Notes under the pieces: generated by a model | Seen by the model: only the letters and a program-made list of their open reading frames with translations | Told to the model about the DNA's origin: nothing | Databases searched by the model: none | Part shown: positions 1-8,818 of the stretch, piece by piece | How positions within the stretch are numbered: position 1 is the first letter of the stretch | How the letters are laid out: every line of letters starts with the position of its first letter | DNA from: Atopomonas hussainii | GTDB lineage: Bacteria > Pseudomonadota > Gammaproteobacteria > Pseudomonadales > Pseudomonadaceae | Direction: 5' to 3' | Assembly (NCBI RefSeq): GCF_900109735.1 | Contig: NZ_FOAS01000009.1 | Location: 1 to 64,000, forward strand | DNA: 64,000 nucleotides | Translations under genes and position numbers: made by a program

Positions 1-299
1 TAGTCATGCGGGGAATCGAGCTGGTTTTCTGATTTTGCGCTGCGAATCGGCACTGGTGCTGGTGTGAGGCTTAATAAATCAGCGTTTCCCTAGCTCATCG
101 ACACTCATGATGAAGGTACTGCGGGAATAATCGAGTTGGTCGGGGCGGGCCACAATTATGGCGAATAACGTGCCCTCGGAAAAGTTTGCAATTTTGGTGA
201 ACTATCTGCATTTTATTAAATAATGATTGTTTTTGTCTTGGGGTGAATTGTTTTTACTTGCTAAATAATATTGAACAAAGTAAGGATTGATGTTTTTTT
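1..299. other. No gene recognised; AT-rich leader
   Basis: No convincing coding region. The base composition becomes AT-rich from about position 190, matching the following ORF and unlike the GC-rich genes from 1739 onwards. The left edge could hold the tail of a gene that starts outside the window, but no frame shows a recognisable protein. An AAGGA at 282-286 is the only ribosome-binding-like signal seen before the next gene. Confidence 0.4.
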
Positions 300-809
300 A
301 TGTTTAGAGGTGGGTGTTTAGTGTTGGCTAAGGCGGAGATAAAATACAAAATTCCCATGAGTCATGTTTTGCTGTTTATAGGTTTTTTGTTGATATTCGT
401 ACTAGGCACGCATGGCTATATCGGCGAGTCTTTCTCACAGTCCACGGATGCTCAAGTATTCTCTTTTCTATCAAGTGTCGTCGTAGGCGCATGGCTGGCT
501 GCCTCACCGAGAAACAAGAGCATCGTTATTTCAGAAAGTGGAATCGAAATCCCGAGAATACTTCTGCCGCCCTATAATACAAGCAAAATATGTTGGCATG
601 ATCTATACGCTGCAGAGACGAAAATCAATCAGAATGGAACATATGCGGTTATTTTGAAAAGCAAAAAACAAACTTTAAAGATTGAGAGCTGGCTTTGTTT
701 GGGCGATTTTGAACTCGCCATGTATCCAGACGCTTTCTATGAGCTTGAGACTGCCATAGAGGTTTTTCGTCACGAACATAGAGCCTCTAGGCTCAAACAG
801 GTAAAATAG
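300..809 (+). CDS. Hypothetical membrane protein, two N-terminal TM segments
   Basis: I do not recognise this 169-residue protein. It has a hydrophobic segment at about residues 22-42, a second at about 54-70, and then a soluble beta-rich tail of about 95 residues. Two TM segments followed by a short beta-rich domain is the layout of bacterial PH-like membrane proteins, but this is only a resemblance. AAGGA lies 13 bases before the ATG; a GTG at 321 with a purine-rich GAGGTGGG ahead of it is an equally good start. Codon use is AT-rich compared with all the metabolic genes downstream, which suggests acquisition by transfer. No partner gene is visible. Confidence 0.55.
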   Translation: MFRGGCLVLAKAEIKYKIPMSHVLLFIGFLLIFVLGTHGYIGESFSQSTDAQVFSFLSSVVVGAWLAASPRNKSIVISESGIEIPRILLPPYNTSKICWHDLYAAETKINQNGTYAVILKSKKQTLKIESWLCLGDFELAMYPDAFYELETAIEVFRHEHRASRLKQVK

Positions 810-887
810 AGCGGCTTTATTTTTTCGTAGTTGCTCGGGGCATCTCAATGCTTAAGCTGACTATTGGAGTACAACGAAAAGTACTTA

Positions 888-1058
888 TTTCGCCTCCCGG
901 CGACTTACTATTCTTTGCGAAAGAATAGTAAGCACAAGAAACAGGCCCCCAACATTGGCTCGGCTGCGCCGAGTTCCCTCGCTCCAGACTGCTTCCAGAG
1001 GCCCAGCCCGAAGGGCCATCCATGGCCCATCGGGCTTTGCGCGGCATCCCTGCCGCTT
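888..1058 (+). repeat. Left module of an inverted repeat pair
   Basis: Begins TTTCGCC, followed by a hairpin, then GGCTCGGCT.CGCCGAG, then a purine/pyrimidine mosaic ending GGCATCCCTGCCGCTT. The reverse complement of 1242-1415 carries the same blocks in the same order, with divergence in between. Both copies translate in one frame to a spurious ARLRRVPSL peptide, which shows the homology but is not coding. Such mosaic intergenic repeats are common in pseudomonad genomes; the family was not identified. Confidence 0.75.
904..932. repeat. Perfect 13-bp stem hairpin
   Basis: CTTACTATTCTTT, loop GCG, AAAGAATAGTAAG. It sits near the outer end of the left module; at the matching place in the right module an unrelated but similarly placed stem (CTTTTGCC/GGCAAAAG, 1373-1394) is found. 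No T-tract follows, so terminator function is not suggested. Confidence 0.7.
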
Positions 1059-1241
1059 AACCTCTTCCAGCAGTCTTCCACTCGGCCTGCTGGAGGGGGC
1101 ATTGGTGCAGGTCGATGGTTTGGCGGTTTGCAAGTTTGGCATTTGAACTGCAAAAGCTTTTTGGCGAAGCCATCACCTAGCGTGCGGCTTGCACCAATCG
1201 CCCCTTTTATTCGGCTGAGTGTAGGCTGGCTGTAGTGGGGT

Positions 1242-1415
1242 AAGCCGCAGGGATGCGGCGCAAGCGGCGATGGGCTAGGGATAGCCCTTCGCCGTGGCCC
1301 CACGTAAGCCTGCCGGAGCGAAGGGACTCGGCGAAGCCGAGCCGGATAGTGGGGCAAGCGTTTTGGGTTACTTTTGCCGCGACTGGCAAAAGTGACTCGC
1401 CCGGGAGGGGCGAAA
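1242..1415 (-). repeat. Right module of the inverted repeat pair
   Basis: Diverged inverted copy of 888-1058. Read on the minus strand it gives TTTCGCCCC, a hairpin of CTTTTGCC and GGCAAAAG, GGCTCGGCTTCGCCGAG, and GCCGCATCCCTGCGGCTT. The 183-base spacer between modules contains no gene. Confidence 0.75.
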
Positions 1416-1535
1416 CAAGAGGGTTCGACACGCTCAGCAGCCAGCTTGGCACCGTGCGTAAACCAACCTGTTGGGCGGGGCACGGGCTGCCGGAGGTGGT
1501 TTATTGCTCGCCCCAGCAGGCCTGCGCCCTGCCAT

Positions 1536-1561
1536 CCGGGTTACGCCTGCGGCTAACCCGG
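1536..1561. repeat. REP-like hairpin
   Basis: CCGGGTTA and TAACCCGG arms with an inner GCC/GGC step around a short loop. The same GGGTTA-GCC-loop-GGC-TAACCC design recurs at 55387-55414 in another intergenic region of the window, as expected for a dispersed palindromic element. Confidence 0.6.
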
Positions 1562-1590
1562 CCTACAAGCCTACAAATCCCGCCACCATT

Positions 1591-1669
1591 GCCGATCTTT
1601 ATCGGCTTTTGTGCCGAATAAAAACAGAATTGCAAAAACAATATGCTACCAAAGCCGATATTTATCGGT
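1591..1669. promoter_or_regulatory. Two matching palindromes upstream of aguB
   Basis: GCCGATCTTTATCGGC (1591-1606) and GCCGATATTTATCGGT (1654-1669) differ at two bases and lie exactly 63 bp apart start to start, close to six helical turns. They are 70-148 bases before the aguB ATG. Paired palindromes on one face of the helix fit operators for a dimeric repressor; an AguR-like TetR regulator of the agmatine genes is a possible ligand, but no such gene is in the window. Confidence 0.5.
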
Positions 1670-1738
1670 TATAAAGTGCCCAAACGCTGCATCTGCTAGT
1701 GTCAGATGACGCCCACTCACCGACTTTCGAGGTGCTCT

Positions 1739-2620
<882 letters not shown>

Positions 2621-2633
2621 GCCCGGCCGTACG

Positions 2634-2661
2634 CGGCGCAGCCTGAGCCTGCGCCGTTTTT
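2634..2661 (+). terminator. Hairpin and T-tract between aguB and aguA
   Basis: CGGCGCAG, loop CCTGAGC, CTGCGCCG, then TTTTT. The 8-bp GC-rich stem with an immediate T-run has the form of a rho-independent terminator. It lies 14 bases after the aguB stop and 24 bases before the aguA ATG, so it would lower aguA transcription relative to aguB unless aguA has its own promoter. Confidence 0.6.
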
Positions 2662-2685
2662 GTTGATTCTGATGGCGGTAACCCT

Positions 2686-3894
2686 ATGACCACGCTAACC
2701 AGCACCCCGCGCGCCGATGGCTTTCGCATGCCCGCCGAGTGGGAAGCCCACCAGCAAACTTGGATGGCTTGGCCCGAGCGGCCCGACAACTGGCGCTTAG
2801 GCGGCAAACCGGCGCAGGCGGCGTTTACTGCCGTGGCGGCGGCGATTGCCCGTTTTGAGCCGGTGACCGTGTGCGCCAGCGCGGCGCAGTATGAAAACGC
2901 CGTGGCGCGGCTGGCCGAGTACAGCAACATTCGCGTGGTGGAAATCAGCACCGACGATGCCTGGGTGCGCGACACCGGCCCCACCTTCGTGATCAACGAT
3001 CAAGGCGCCGTGCGCGGCGTGGACTGGGCCTTTAACGCCTGGGGCGGCCTCAATGGCGGCTTGTATTTCCCCTGGCTGCGCGACGACCAAGTAGCGCAAA
3101 AGATCTTGCAGATCGAAGGCTGCCAGCGTTACCGCACCGAAGGCTTTGTGCTGGAAGGCGGCTCGATTCACGTCGACGGCGAAGGCACCCTGATCACCAC
3201 CGAGGAATGCCTGCTCAACGCCAACCGCAACCCGCATCTGACCCGCGAGCAGATCGAAGCGCTGCTGGCCGAGCACTTGGCTGTCGATACGGTGATCTGG
3301 CTGCCGGACGGCCTGTATAACGACGAAACCGACGGCCATGTGGATAACTTCTGCTGCTACGTGCGCCCCGGCGAAGTGCTGCTCGCTTGGACCGACGATG
3401 CGAACGACCCCAACTACCCGCGCTGCCAAGCCGCCCTGCGCGTGCTGGAAAACGCCCGCGACGCCAAAGGCCGTTCGCTGACCGTGCACAAAATCGCCAT
3501 CCCCGGCCCGCTGTATGCCACGGCCGAAGAGTGCGCTGGGGTGGATTGGGTAGCGGGCAGTCAGCCGCGCGATCCGTCGATTCGTTTGGCCGGTTCGTAC
3601 GTGAACTTTCTGATCGTCAACGGCGGCATCATCGCGCCTAAGTTTGACGATGCGAAAGACGCCGAGGCCGAGGCCACCCTCAAGCAGATCTTCCCCGAGC
3701 ATGAGGTAGTGATGGTGCCGGGCCGCGAGATTCTTTTAGGCGGCGGCAATATCCACTGCATCACCCAGCAGCAGCCCAGCGCCCAGCGCCCAGCGCTAAG
3801 TTTTACCGGCTACACAGCAAAACGCCGCCCCCTGTTCGCAGCAGGGGGCGGCGTTTTTTTGCCTTGGGGTTTTACAGCGCCAATTTGCCTTTAA
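2686..3894 (+). CDS. aguA: Agmatine deiminase with slippage-extended C-terminus
   Basis: Converts agmatine to N-carbamoylputrescine and ammonia, the step before AguB. Guanidine-modifying enzyme fold; the active-site regions are present ([10 protein letters not shown] with the catalytic His, [10 protein letters not shown] with catalytic Cys358). The ORF is 402 residues, whereas the family is about 365-370. Three perfect tandem copies of CCCAGCG (3775-3795) lie just after the catalytic Cys. Removing one copy brings a TAA into frame and gives exactly 368 residues ending QQQPSAQR. As read, the frame shifts and adds about 34 foreign residues translated from the gene's own terminator, ending inside the 3' end of choX. 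Catalytic residues precede the shift, so activity may survive. Sequencing error is an alternative. Confidence 0.93.
   Translation: MTTLTSTPRADGFRMPAEWEAHQQTWMAWPERPDNWRLGGKPAQAAFTAVAAAIARFEPVTVCASAAQYENAVARLAEYSNIRVVEISTDDAWVRDTGPTFVINDQGAVRGVDWAFNAWGGLNGGLYFPWLRDDQVAQKILQIEGCQRYRTEGFVLEGGSIHVDGEGTLITTEECLLNANRNPHLTREQIEALLAEHLAVDTVIWLPDGLYNDETDGHVDNFCCYVRPGEVLLAWTDDANDPNYPRCQAALRVLENARDAKGRSLTVHKIAIPGPLYATAEECAGVDWVAGSQPRDPSIRLAGSYVNFLIVNGGIIAPKFDDAKDAEAEATLKQIFPEHEVVMVPGREILLGGGNIHCITQQQPSAQRPALSFTGYTAKRRPLFAAGGGVFLPWGFTAPICL
3775..3795 (+). repeat. Three tandem copies of a 7-bp unit inside aguA
   Basis: CCCAGCG repeated three times without mismatch. Because 7 is not a multiple of 3, gain or loss of a unit changes the reading frame at the end of aguA; the two-copy state gives the family-length protein. 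Confidence 0.9.
3821..3860. terminator. Strong terminator between aguA and choX
   Basis: AACGCCGCCCCCTG, loop TTCGCAG, CAGGGGGCGGCGTT, followed by a run of seven T. The 14-bp stem serves aguA on the plus strand; on the minus strand the hairpin is followed by TTTTGC and can serve choX as well. It lies inside the extended aguA frame, which is further evidence that the natural aguA stop is upstream of it. Confidence 0.9.
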
Positions 3895-4813
3895 CCGTAG
3901 GCAGTGCCGGCTGGCCGTCGAAGGTGGTGACGTTATTCAGCCACGCTTCCAGCGTTTGCGGGTTGGCTTTTAGCCACTGCTTGGCGGCTTCGCGCGGGTC
4001 GAGGTCTTCATCCAGAATGGCGGCCATCCAAGCGTTCTCTTGCGCCACGGTGAACTGCAGGTTGCTCAGCAGTTTGCCCACGTTCGGGCACTCGGCGGCG
4101 TAGCCTTTGCGCACCACGGTATGCACTTCGGCGCCGCCGAAGTTGGGGCCGAACCAGTCGTCGCCGCCGTCTAAGTAGCGCATGTCGAAGTACTGGTTCA
4201 TCGGGTGCGGCGCCCAGCCGAGGAACACGATCCAGTCGTTACGGCGAATCGCGCGTTTGGTCTGCGCCAACATGCCCGCTTCGCTGGATTCCACCAGGCG
4301 GAAATCTTCCAAGCCAAAGGCATTGGCCTTGATCATGTCGCTGATCAGGCGGTTGCCATCGTTGCCCGGCTCGATGCCGTAGATGCTGCTGTCGAACTGC
4401 TCGGCGTGCTTGGCCAAGTCGGCAAAGGTTTTCACCCCGGCGTCATACACATAGGCCGGCACGGCGAGGGTGTATTTGGCACCGGTCAGGTTAGTGGCGT
4501 GCACGTCGAGGCTTTGCTTGTCCAGATACGGGCGGATGTCGTTTTCCATGCTCGGCATCCAGTTGCCGAGGAATACATCCAAGTCGCCATCGTGCATGCC
4601 GCGGAAGGTCACTGGCACCGACAGCAGCTGGGTTTGCGGCTGATAGCCCAAGTTATCGAGGATTTCGCTGGCCATCGCGGTGGTGGCGGTGATGTCGGTC
4701 CAGCCAACATCCGAGAAGCGTACCTTCTGGCACTGCTCAGGCTCGGCGGCCATGGCGCCGGATGTTAGGCCCAAGGTGAGGGCGGCGGTGAGAAGGGTTT
4801 GGGGCAGGTTCAT
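3872..4813 (-). CDS. choX: Choline ABC transporter periplasmic binding protein
   Basis: Periplasmic solute-binding protein that captures choline, feeding the BetA/BetB oxidation pathway encoded just upstream. The 313-residue product has a signal peptide ending near AMA-AEP. The four aromatic residues known to cage choline in the ChoX family can be seen in their motifs: Trp in DVGWTDIT, Trp in LGNWMPSM, Tyr in AKYTLAVP and Trp in [17 protein letters not shown] precedes the ATG. It is 132 bases downstream of betA on the same strand. No permease or ATPase gene accompanies it, so it must dock to a transporter encoded elsewhere. The Pseudomonas name BetX may apply. Confidence 0.88.
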   Translation of the reverse strand: MNLPQTLLTAALTLGLTSGAMAAEPEQCQKVRFSDVGWTDITATTAMASEILDNLGYQPQTQLLSVPVTFRGMHDGDLDVFLGNWMPSMENDIRPYLDKQSLDVHATNLTGAKYTLAVPAYVYDAGVKTFADLAKHAEQFDSSIYGIEPGNDGNRLISDMIKANAFGLEDFRLVESSEAGMLAQTKRAIRRNDWIVFLGWAPHPMNQYFDMRYLDGGDDWFGPNFGGAEVHTVVRKGYAAECPNVGKLLSNLQFTVAQENAWMAAILDEDLDPREAAKQWLKANPQTLEAWLNNVTTFDGQPALPTVKGKLAL

Positions 4814-4945
4814 GCAAGCTCCTAGGGTTTTTTACTAGAGCGCTGGCTATTGGGCTACAGCATCACTGCGCACGCTGAGTCGTGTGCACTAGCCGCAGGC
4901 CGATAGGCAGCGGGCACGCCATGCGCGGCGCGCCGGATGAATGGG

Positions 4946-6607
4946 TTAACGTTGAGCGGTCTCCCAGTGCGGGTGCACCCACACTTCGGCGTGTTCGGCT
5001 GGCAGTTGCTGGCCGAGGATATGGTCGGCGCATTTCTCCGCCAGCATGATGGTCGGCGCGTTGAGGTTGCCGCTAACGATGCTGGGCATGATCGAGGCAT
5101 CCACCACGCGCAGGTTGCCGACGCCAAACACGCGGGCTTGGTTATCGACCACGGCCAGCGGGTCGTCGGCGCTGCCCATCTTGCAGGTGCAGCTGGGGTG
5201 ATAGGCGCTGTCGGCGTATTGGCGCACAAAAGCGTCGATGGCGCTGTCGGACTGCACATCCACACCCGGGCGCAGCTCTTCGCCACGGAACGAATCGAAC
5301 GCTTTCTGGGCGAAGATCTCGCGGGTCAGCTTTACGCTCTGGCGCATCTCCCAGCGGTCGCGGTCGGTGGCCAAGTAATTCGGCTCGATGCGCGGGTGCT
5401 CTTCAGGGTTGGCCGAGCGCAAGGTCAGCTGACCACGGCTTTCTTGCCGCATCGGGCCGACGTGGGCTTGATAGGCGTGGCATTCCGGGTCTTTACGGCC
5501 GTGATCGATCACCTGTGACGGCAAGAAGTGGTACTGCAAGTCGGGGTGCTTCACCCCGGCTTCCGTGCGGATAAACCCGCCCACTTCTAAGTGCGCGGTG
5601 CGGCACGGGCCCCAGTCGTTATTGATAAACCACTTGGCGCCAGCAATCGGCTGTCCCGGCAAGCGGGTGTAGCGATACAGCGTGACTGGCTGTTTGCAGG
5701 CTTGCTGTACGTACAGCTCCAGATGGTCTTGCAGGTTCTGGCCCACGCCCGGCAGGTGCTTCTGCACGCTAATGCCGTGCTGTTTGAGCTGCGCTTCGTC
5801 GCCTATGCCGGAGAGCATCAGCAGTTGCGGGCTGTTGATCGCACCGCCAGCCAGAATCACCTCGCGCTCGGCGTAGGCGCGCTTGAGTTGGCCGTTCTGG
5901 CGGTATTCCACGCCCACGGCGCGCTCGCCGTCGAACAAAATCCGCGTGGCCAGTGCGCCGGTTTCGGCGTGCAGATTGCTGCGGTGCAGCACTGGGCGCA
6001 GGTAGGCTTGCGCGGTGCTCCAGCGCTTGCCTTGGCGGATGGTCATGTCCATCTTGCCGAAGCCTTCTTGCTGGCGGCCGTTCATGTCGTCGGTGACGGG
6101 GTAGCCAGCCTCTGCGGTGGCATCCAAGAAGGCTTGGAACAGCGGGTTGGGCTCGTCGCCGGTGTGCACGTTCAGCGGGCCTGCGCTGCCGCGCCAAGCG
6201 TCGCCGCCTACTTCGCGGCTTTCGGCGCGCTTAAAGTAGGGCAGCACCTCGGCGTAGCTCCAGCCGCTGGCGCCTTCGCTGGCCCAGCGGTCGTAGTCCA
6301 GCGCGTGGCCACGGATATACACCATGGCATTCAGTGCGCTGCCGCCGCCCCACACTTTGCCGCGCGGCCAATACAGGGTGCGGCCGTTCATGTGTTCTTG
6401 CGCTTCGGTGTGGTAGTACCAGTTGTACTTGCTGTCGGCGAGGTTGTAGGTCAGCGCCGCCGGCATGTGGATTTTCCACGTGTTGTCGCGCTTGCCGGCC
6501 TCAAGCACCAGCACGCGGTGGCTAGGATCGGCGGATAGGCGATTAGCCAGCACGCAGCCGGCCGAGCCGGTGCCGACGATCAGGTAGTCGTAACGGTTAT
6601 CTTGCAT
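4946..6607 (-). CDS. betA: Choline dehydrogenase
   Basis: FAD-dependent GMC-family oxidoreductase that oxidises choline to betaine aldehyde (and further), at the inner face of the cytoplasmic membrane. The 553 residues match the family length. The N-terminal dinucleotide fold is visible in YDYLIVGTGSAGCVLANRLS, followed by the GMC signatures GKVWGGGSALNAMVYIRG and GAINSPQLLMLSGIG; the C-terminal HPSCTCKMG contains the catalytic-site His region. It starts 9 bases after the betB stop and has AAGGG ahead of its ATG. Co-transcribed with betI and betB. Confidence 0.96.
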   Translation of the reverse strand: MQDNRYDYLIVGTGSAGCVLANRLSADPSHRVLVLEAGKRDNTWKIHMPAALTYNLADSKYNWYYHTEAQEHMNGRTLYWPRGKVWGGGSALNAMVYIRGHALDYDRWASEGASGWSYAEVLPYFKRAESREVGGDAWRGSAGPLNVHTGDEPNPLFQAFLDATAEAGYPVTDDMNGRQQEGFGKMDMTIRQGKRWSTAQAYLRPVLHRSNLHAETGALATRILFDGERAVGVEYRQNGQLKRAYAEREVILAGGAINSPQLLMLSGIGDEAQLKQHGISVQKHLPGVGQNLQDHLELYVQQACKQPVTLYRYTRLPGQPIAGAKWFINNDWGPCRTAHLEVGGFIRTEAGVKHPDLQYHFLPSQVIDHGRKDPECHAYQAHVGPMRQESRGQLTLRSANPEEHPRIEPNYLATDRDRWEMRQSVKLTREIFAQKAFDSFRGEELRPGVDVQSDSAIDAFVRQYADSAYHPSCTCKMGSADDPLAVVDNQARVFGVGNLRVVDASIMPSIVSGNLNAPTIMLAEKCADHILGQQLPAEHAEVWVHPHWETAQR

Positions 6608-6616
6608 AACAGGCCC

Positions 6617-8092
6617 TTAAAACGGTGATTGCAGCGGCGTCATGCCGACGTACACGCTTTTGATCTGGGTGTAATGGCGCAGGGTTTCCACGCCGTTTTC
6701 GCGGCCAAGTCCGGACTGCTTGTAGCCGCCGACGGGCATCTCGGCGGGCGAAGCGCCGTAGCTGTTGATCCAGCAAATGCCGGCTTGCAGCTGGTGGATC
6801 ACCCGATGCGCGCGGCGCAGGTCGTTGCTGTACACCCCAGCGGCAAGACCGTAGTGGGTGGCATTGGCGCGGCGGATGACCTCGGCCTCATCGCTAAAGC
6901 GCAGCACGCTCATCACTGGGCCGAAGATTTCTTCGCGGACGATGCGCATGTCGTCGTGGCAATCGACAAACACGGTCGGCTCAACAAAGTAGCCTTGCTC
7001 ACAACCGGCCGGTTGCGCGGCTTGGCCGCCGGCTAGCAAGGTGGCGCCTTCGCTCACGCCGCTTTCGATGTACTCCAGCACCTTGTCGCGGTGCTTGGCG
7101 CTGATTAGCGCGCCTAAGTTGGTGCGCGGGTCTTGCGGGTCACCAAGGTGGATATTGGCTAAGCGCGCCTTGAGCTTGGCGACAAACACATCGTGGATGC
7201 TGTCCTCAACGAACACGCGGGTGCCGTGGGTGCAGACTTCGCCTTGGGTGTAGAAGTTGGCCACCAGCGCCGCGCCGACCGCTTCGTCCAAGTCGCTGTC
7301 GGCGAAGATGATTAGCGGCGACTTGCCGCCTAGTTCCATGGTGACTTCTTTCAGGCTGCTGGCCGCGGCGGCCATAACCTTTTTGCCGGTGCCCACTTCG
7401 CCAGTGAACGACACTTTGGCGATGCGCGGATGGTGGGTGAGCAGCTCGCCGACGCGGTGATCGCCCTGCACCACGTTAAACACGCCATCCGGCAGACCCG
7501 CTTGCTGAAAAATTTCTGCCAGCTTGAGCGCGGTGAGTGGGGTTTCTTCCGAGGGTTTAAACACCATGGCATTGCCGCAGGCCAGTGCCGGCGCGGCTTT
7601 CCAACAGGCGATTTGCAGCGGGTAGTTCCATGCGCCAATCCCCGCCACCACGCCCAGCGGCTCGCGGCGGGTGTAGAAGAAGTCGCCGCCTAAGTCTTGT
7701 TGCTCGCCATGAATGCTGGCGGCTAAACCGGCGAAAAACTCGATGCTGTCGGCGCCGGTGGCGATATCCACGCTGCTGGCTTCTTGCCAAGGCTTGCCGG
7801 TGTCTTGCACTTCAAGGCGGGCCAGCTCGTCGTTGTGTTCGCGTAATAGCGCCACGGCGCGCAGCAGAATGCGCGCACGTTCCACGGCGGGCATGGCTGA
7901 CCACACGGCAAAGCCTTGCTCGGCGCTGGCGATGGCGGCTTCTACGCACGCTTCGTCAGCCTGCTCGACCTCGGCCAGCGCTGCGCCGGTGGCCGGGTTC
8001 ACGGTGATAAAACGCTCGCCGCCAACGGCGTGGTAGTGCCCGCCAACCCAGCTATGGGCCAGTGGCAGGGTGGGCTGAGTGGGGTGAGACAT
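6617..8092 (-). CDS. betB: Betaine aldehyde dehydrogenase
   Basis: NAD(P)-dependent aldehyde dehydrogenase that forms glycine betaine, the osmoprotectant. With the ATG at 8092 the protein is 491 residues, as in the family; a longer frame to 8191 would run back into betI and is rejected. The catalytic Cys is in [13 protein letters not shown] and the general-base Glu in [12 protein letters not shown]; the cofactor loop [11 protein letters not shown] is present. AAGGA lies 7 bases before the ATG. Start overlaps the betI stop by one base (TGATG), so translation is coupled. Confidence 0.97.
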   Translation of the reverse strand: MSHPTQPTLPLAHSWVGGHYHAVGGERFITVNPATGAALAEVEQADEACVEAAIASAEQGFAVWSAMPAVERARILLRAVALLREHNDELARLEVQDTGKPWQEASSVDIATGADSIEFFAGLAASIHGEQQDLGGDFFYTRREPLGVVAGIGAWNYPLQIACWKAAPALACGNAMVFKPSEETPLTALKLAEIFQQAGLPDGVFNVVQGDHRVGELLTHHPRIAKVSFTGEVGTGKKVMAAAASSLKEVTMELGGKSPLIIFADSDLDEAVGAALVANFYTQGEVCTHGTRVFVEDSIHDVFVAKLKARLANIHLGDPQDPRTNLGALISAKHRDKVLEYIESGVSEGATLLAGGQAAQPAGCEQGYFVEPTVFVDCHDDMRIVREEIFGPVMSVLRFSDEAEVIRRANATHYGLAAGVYSNDLRRAHRVIHQLQAGICWINSYGASPAEMPVGGYKQSGLGRENGVETLRHYTQIKSVYVGMTPLQSPF

Positions 8093-8682
8093 CAGGAATC
8101 CTTGTATTTCAGTTGTTGCGCCAAGTAGTCGCGGCATAGCGCTTTGGCCTGTTGCGTGTCGATGCCGCCTTCCAGCGCGCCGCGCAGCCACACACCGTCG
8201 ATCAGCGCGGCGAGGCCTTGCGCCACCAACTGCGCACGCGCGGCGGGCAGCAGTTGCTTAAGCGCCGCACGCAGATTGCTTAGTAGGCGCTGCGCATTGA
8301 CCTTCTGCAGGCGCGCCAGCTCTGGCTGGTGCATGGCTTCGGCCCAGAAGGCCAGCCAGGTTTTGCACGCCGCGGGGCTGGTCTGCACCCGATCAAAGTT
8401 GGCCTCCAGCACCGCCATCACGCGGCCTTCGGCATCGTCCGTGGACACCTTGGCTAAACGCGCCTTATAGGTGTCGCCCAACTCTTTAAGCAGATGGCGC
8501 ATGCTGGCTTCGAGCAGGCCATTTTTGCCGCCGAAGTAGTGGCTGATGATCCCGCTCGACACCCCGGCCAAACGGCTGATGGTGACGATGGTGGTGTTGT
8601 GCAAACCGTGCTGATCAATCGAGGCCAAGGTGGCATCAATCAATTGGCGACGGCGCAGTGGCTGCATTCCGACTTTGGGCAT
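8092..8682 (-). CDS. betI: TetR-family repressor of choline oxidation genes
   Basis: BetI represses bet genes and is relieved by choline. The 196-residue protein has the TetR helix-turn-helix near residues 30-52 ([25 protein letters not shown]) and the C-terminal ligand domain of BetI, including [14 protein letters not shown]. It begins with [19 protein letters not shown], typical of BetI. It is the first gene of betI-betB-betA and lies 10 bases downstream of a palindromic operator. Confidence 0.95.
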   Translation of the reverse strand: MPKVGMQPLRRRQLIDATLASIDQHGLHNTTIVTISRLAGVSSGIISHYFGGKNGLLEASMRHLLKELGDTYKARLAKVSTDDAEGRVMAVLEANFDRVQTSPAACKTWLAFWAEAMHQPELARLQKVNAQRLLSNLRAALKQLLPAARAQLVAQGLAALIDGVWLRGALEGGIDTQQAKALCRDYLAQQLKYKDS

Positions 8683-8691
8683 AAATTCTTT

Positions 8692-8711
8692 TTAATTGAA
8701 CGATCAATTAA
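8692..8711. promoter_or_regulatory. BetI-type operator
   Basis: TTAATTGAACGATCAATTAA: perfect 8-bp arms around ACGA. The core ATTGAACGATCAAT resembles known BetI recognition sequences (ATTGN-ACG-TTCAAT type). It ends 10 bases before the betI ATG on the minus-strand transcript side, so a bound dimer would block the betI promoter or early elongation. Confidence 0.75.
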
Positions 8712-8780
8712 CAAAAAGGGTAAAGCAAATTTGCCAGCGGGGCAAATCAGTGGCTGGGTGCGGAGGGGGGGCGGTAAAGC

Positions 8781-8806
8781 AACAGGGCGCCTTGCGGCGC
8801 CCTGTT
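8781..8806. terminator. Hairpin at the end of the FadL-DUF1254-propeller operon
   Basis: AACAGGGCGCC, loop TTGC, GGCGCCCTGTT: a perfect 11-bp stem located 13 bases beyond the stop of the 8819-10447 gene on the minus strand. The T-tract that follows is weak (GCTTTACC), so efficiency is uncertain. Confidence 0.6.
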
Positions 8807-8818
8807 GGAGTGTTGTGC

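Larger units (their letters stand above)
810..1738. other. 929-base gene-free region rich in repeats
   Basis: ORFs of 60-190 codons run through this stretch on both strands, but none has a ribosome-binding site or a plausible protein; they read the same repeat DNA in several frames. The region contains an inverted pair of about 170-base modules (888-1058 and 1242-1415), a 13-bp perfect hairpin (904-932), a REP-like hairpin (1536-1561) and two near-identical palindromes (1591-1606, 1654-1669). The promoter of aguB must lie in its right-hand end. Confidence 0.7.

Noticed and set aside
888-1415. Insertion sequence
   Set aside because: The inverted modules have no transposase ORF, no short target duplication was recognised, and the ends are not IS-like.
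864-1674. Overlapping ORFs of 60-190 codons on both strands before aguB
   Set aside because: They read mosaic repeat DNA in several frames, have no RBS, and the same peptide pattern appears on opposite strands from the two inverted modules.
2797-3702. 301-codon ORF antisense to aguA
   Set aside because: High GC third-position artefact opposite a clear aguA; no RBS and no recognisable domain.
5591-6538. 315-codon ORF antisense to betA
   Set aside because: Shadow of the GC-rich betA frame; composition and lack of RBS argue against coding.
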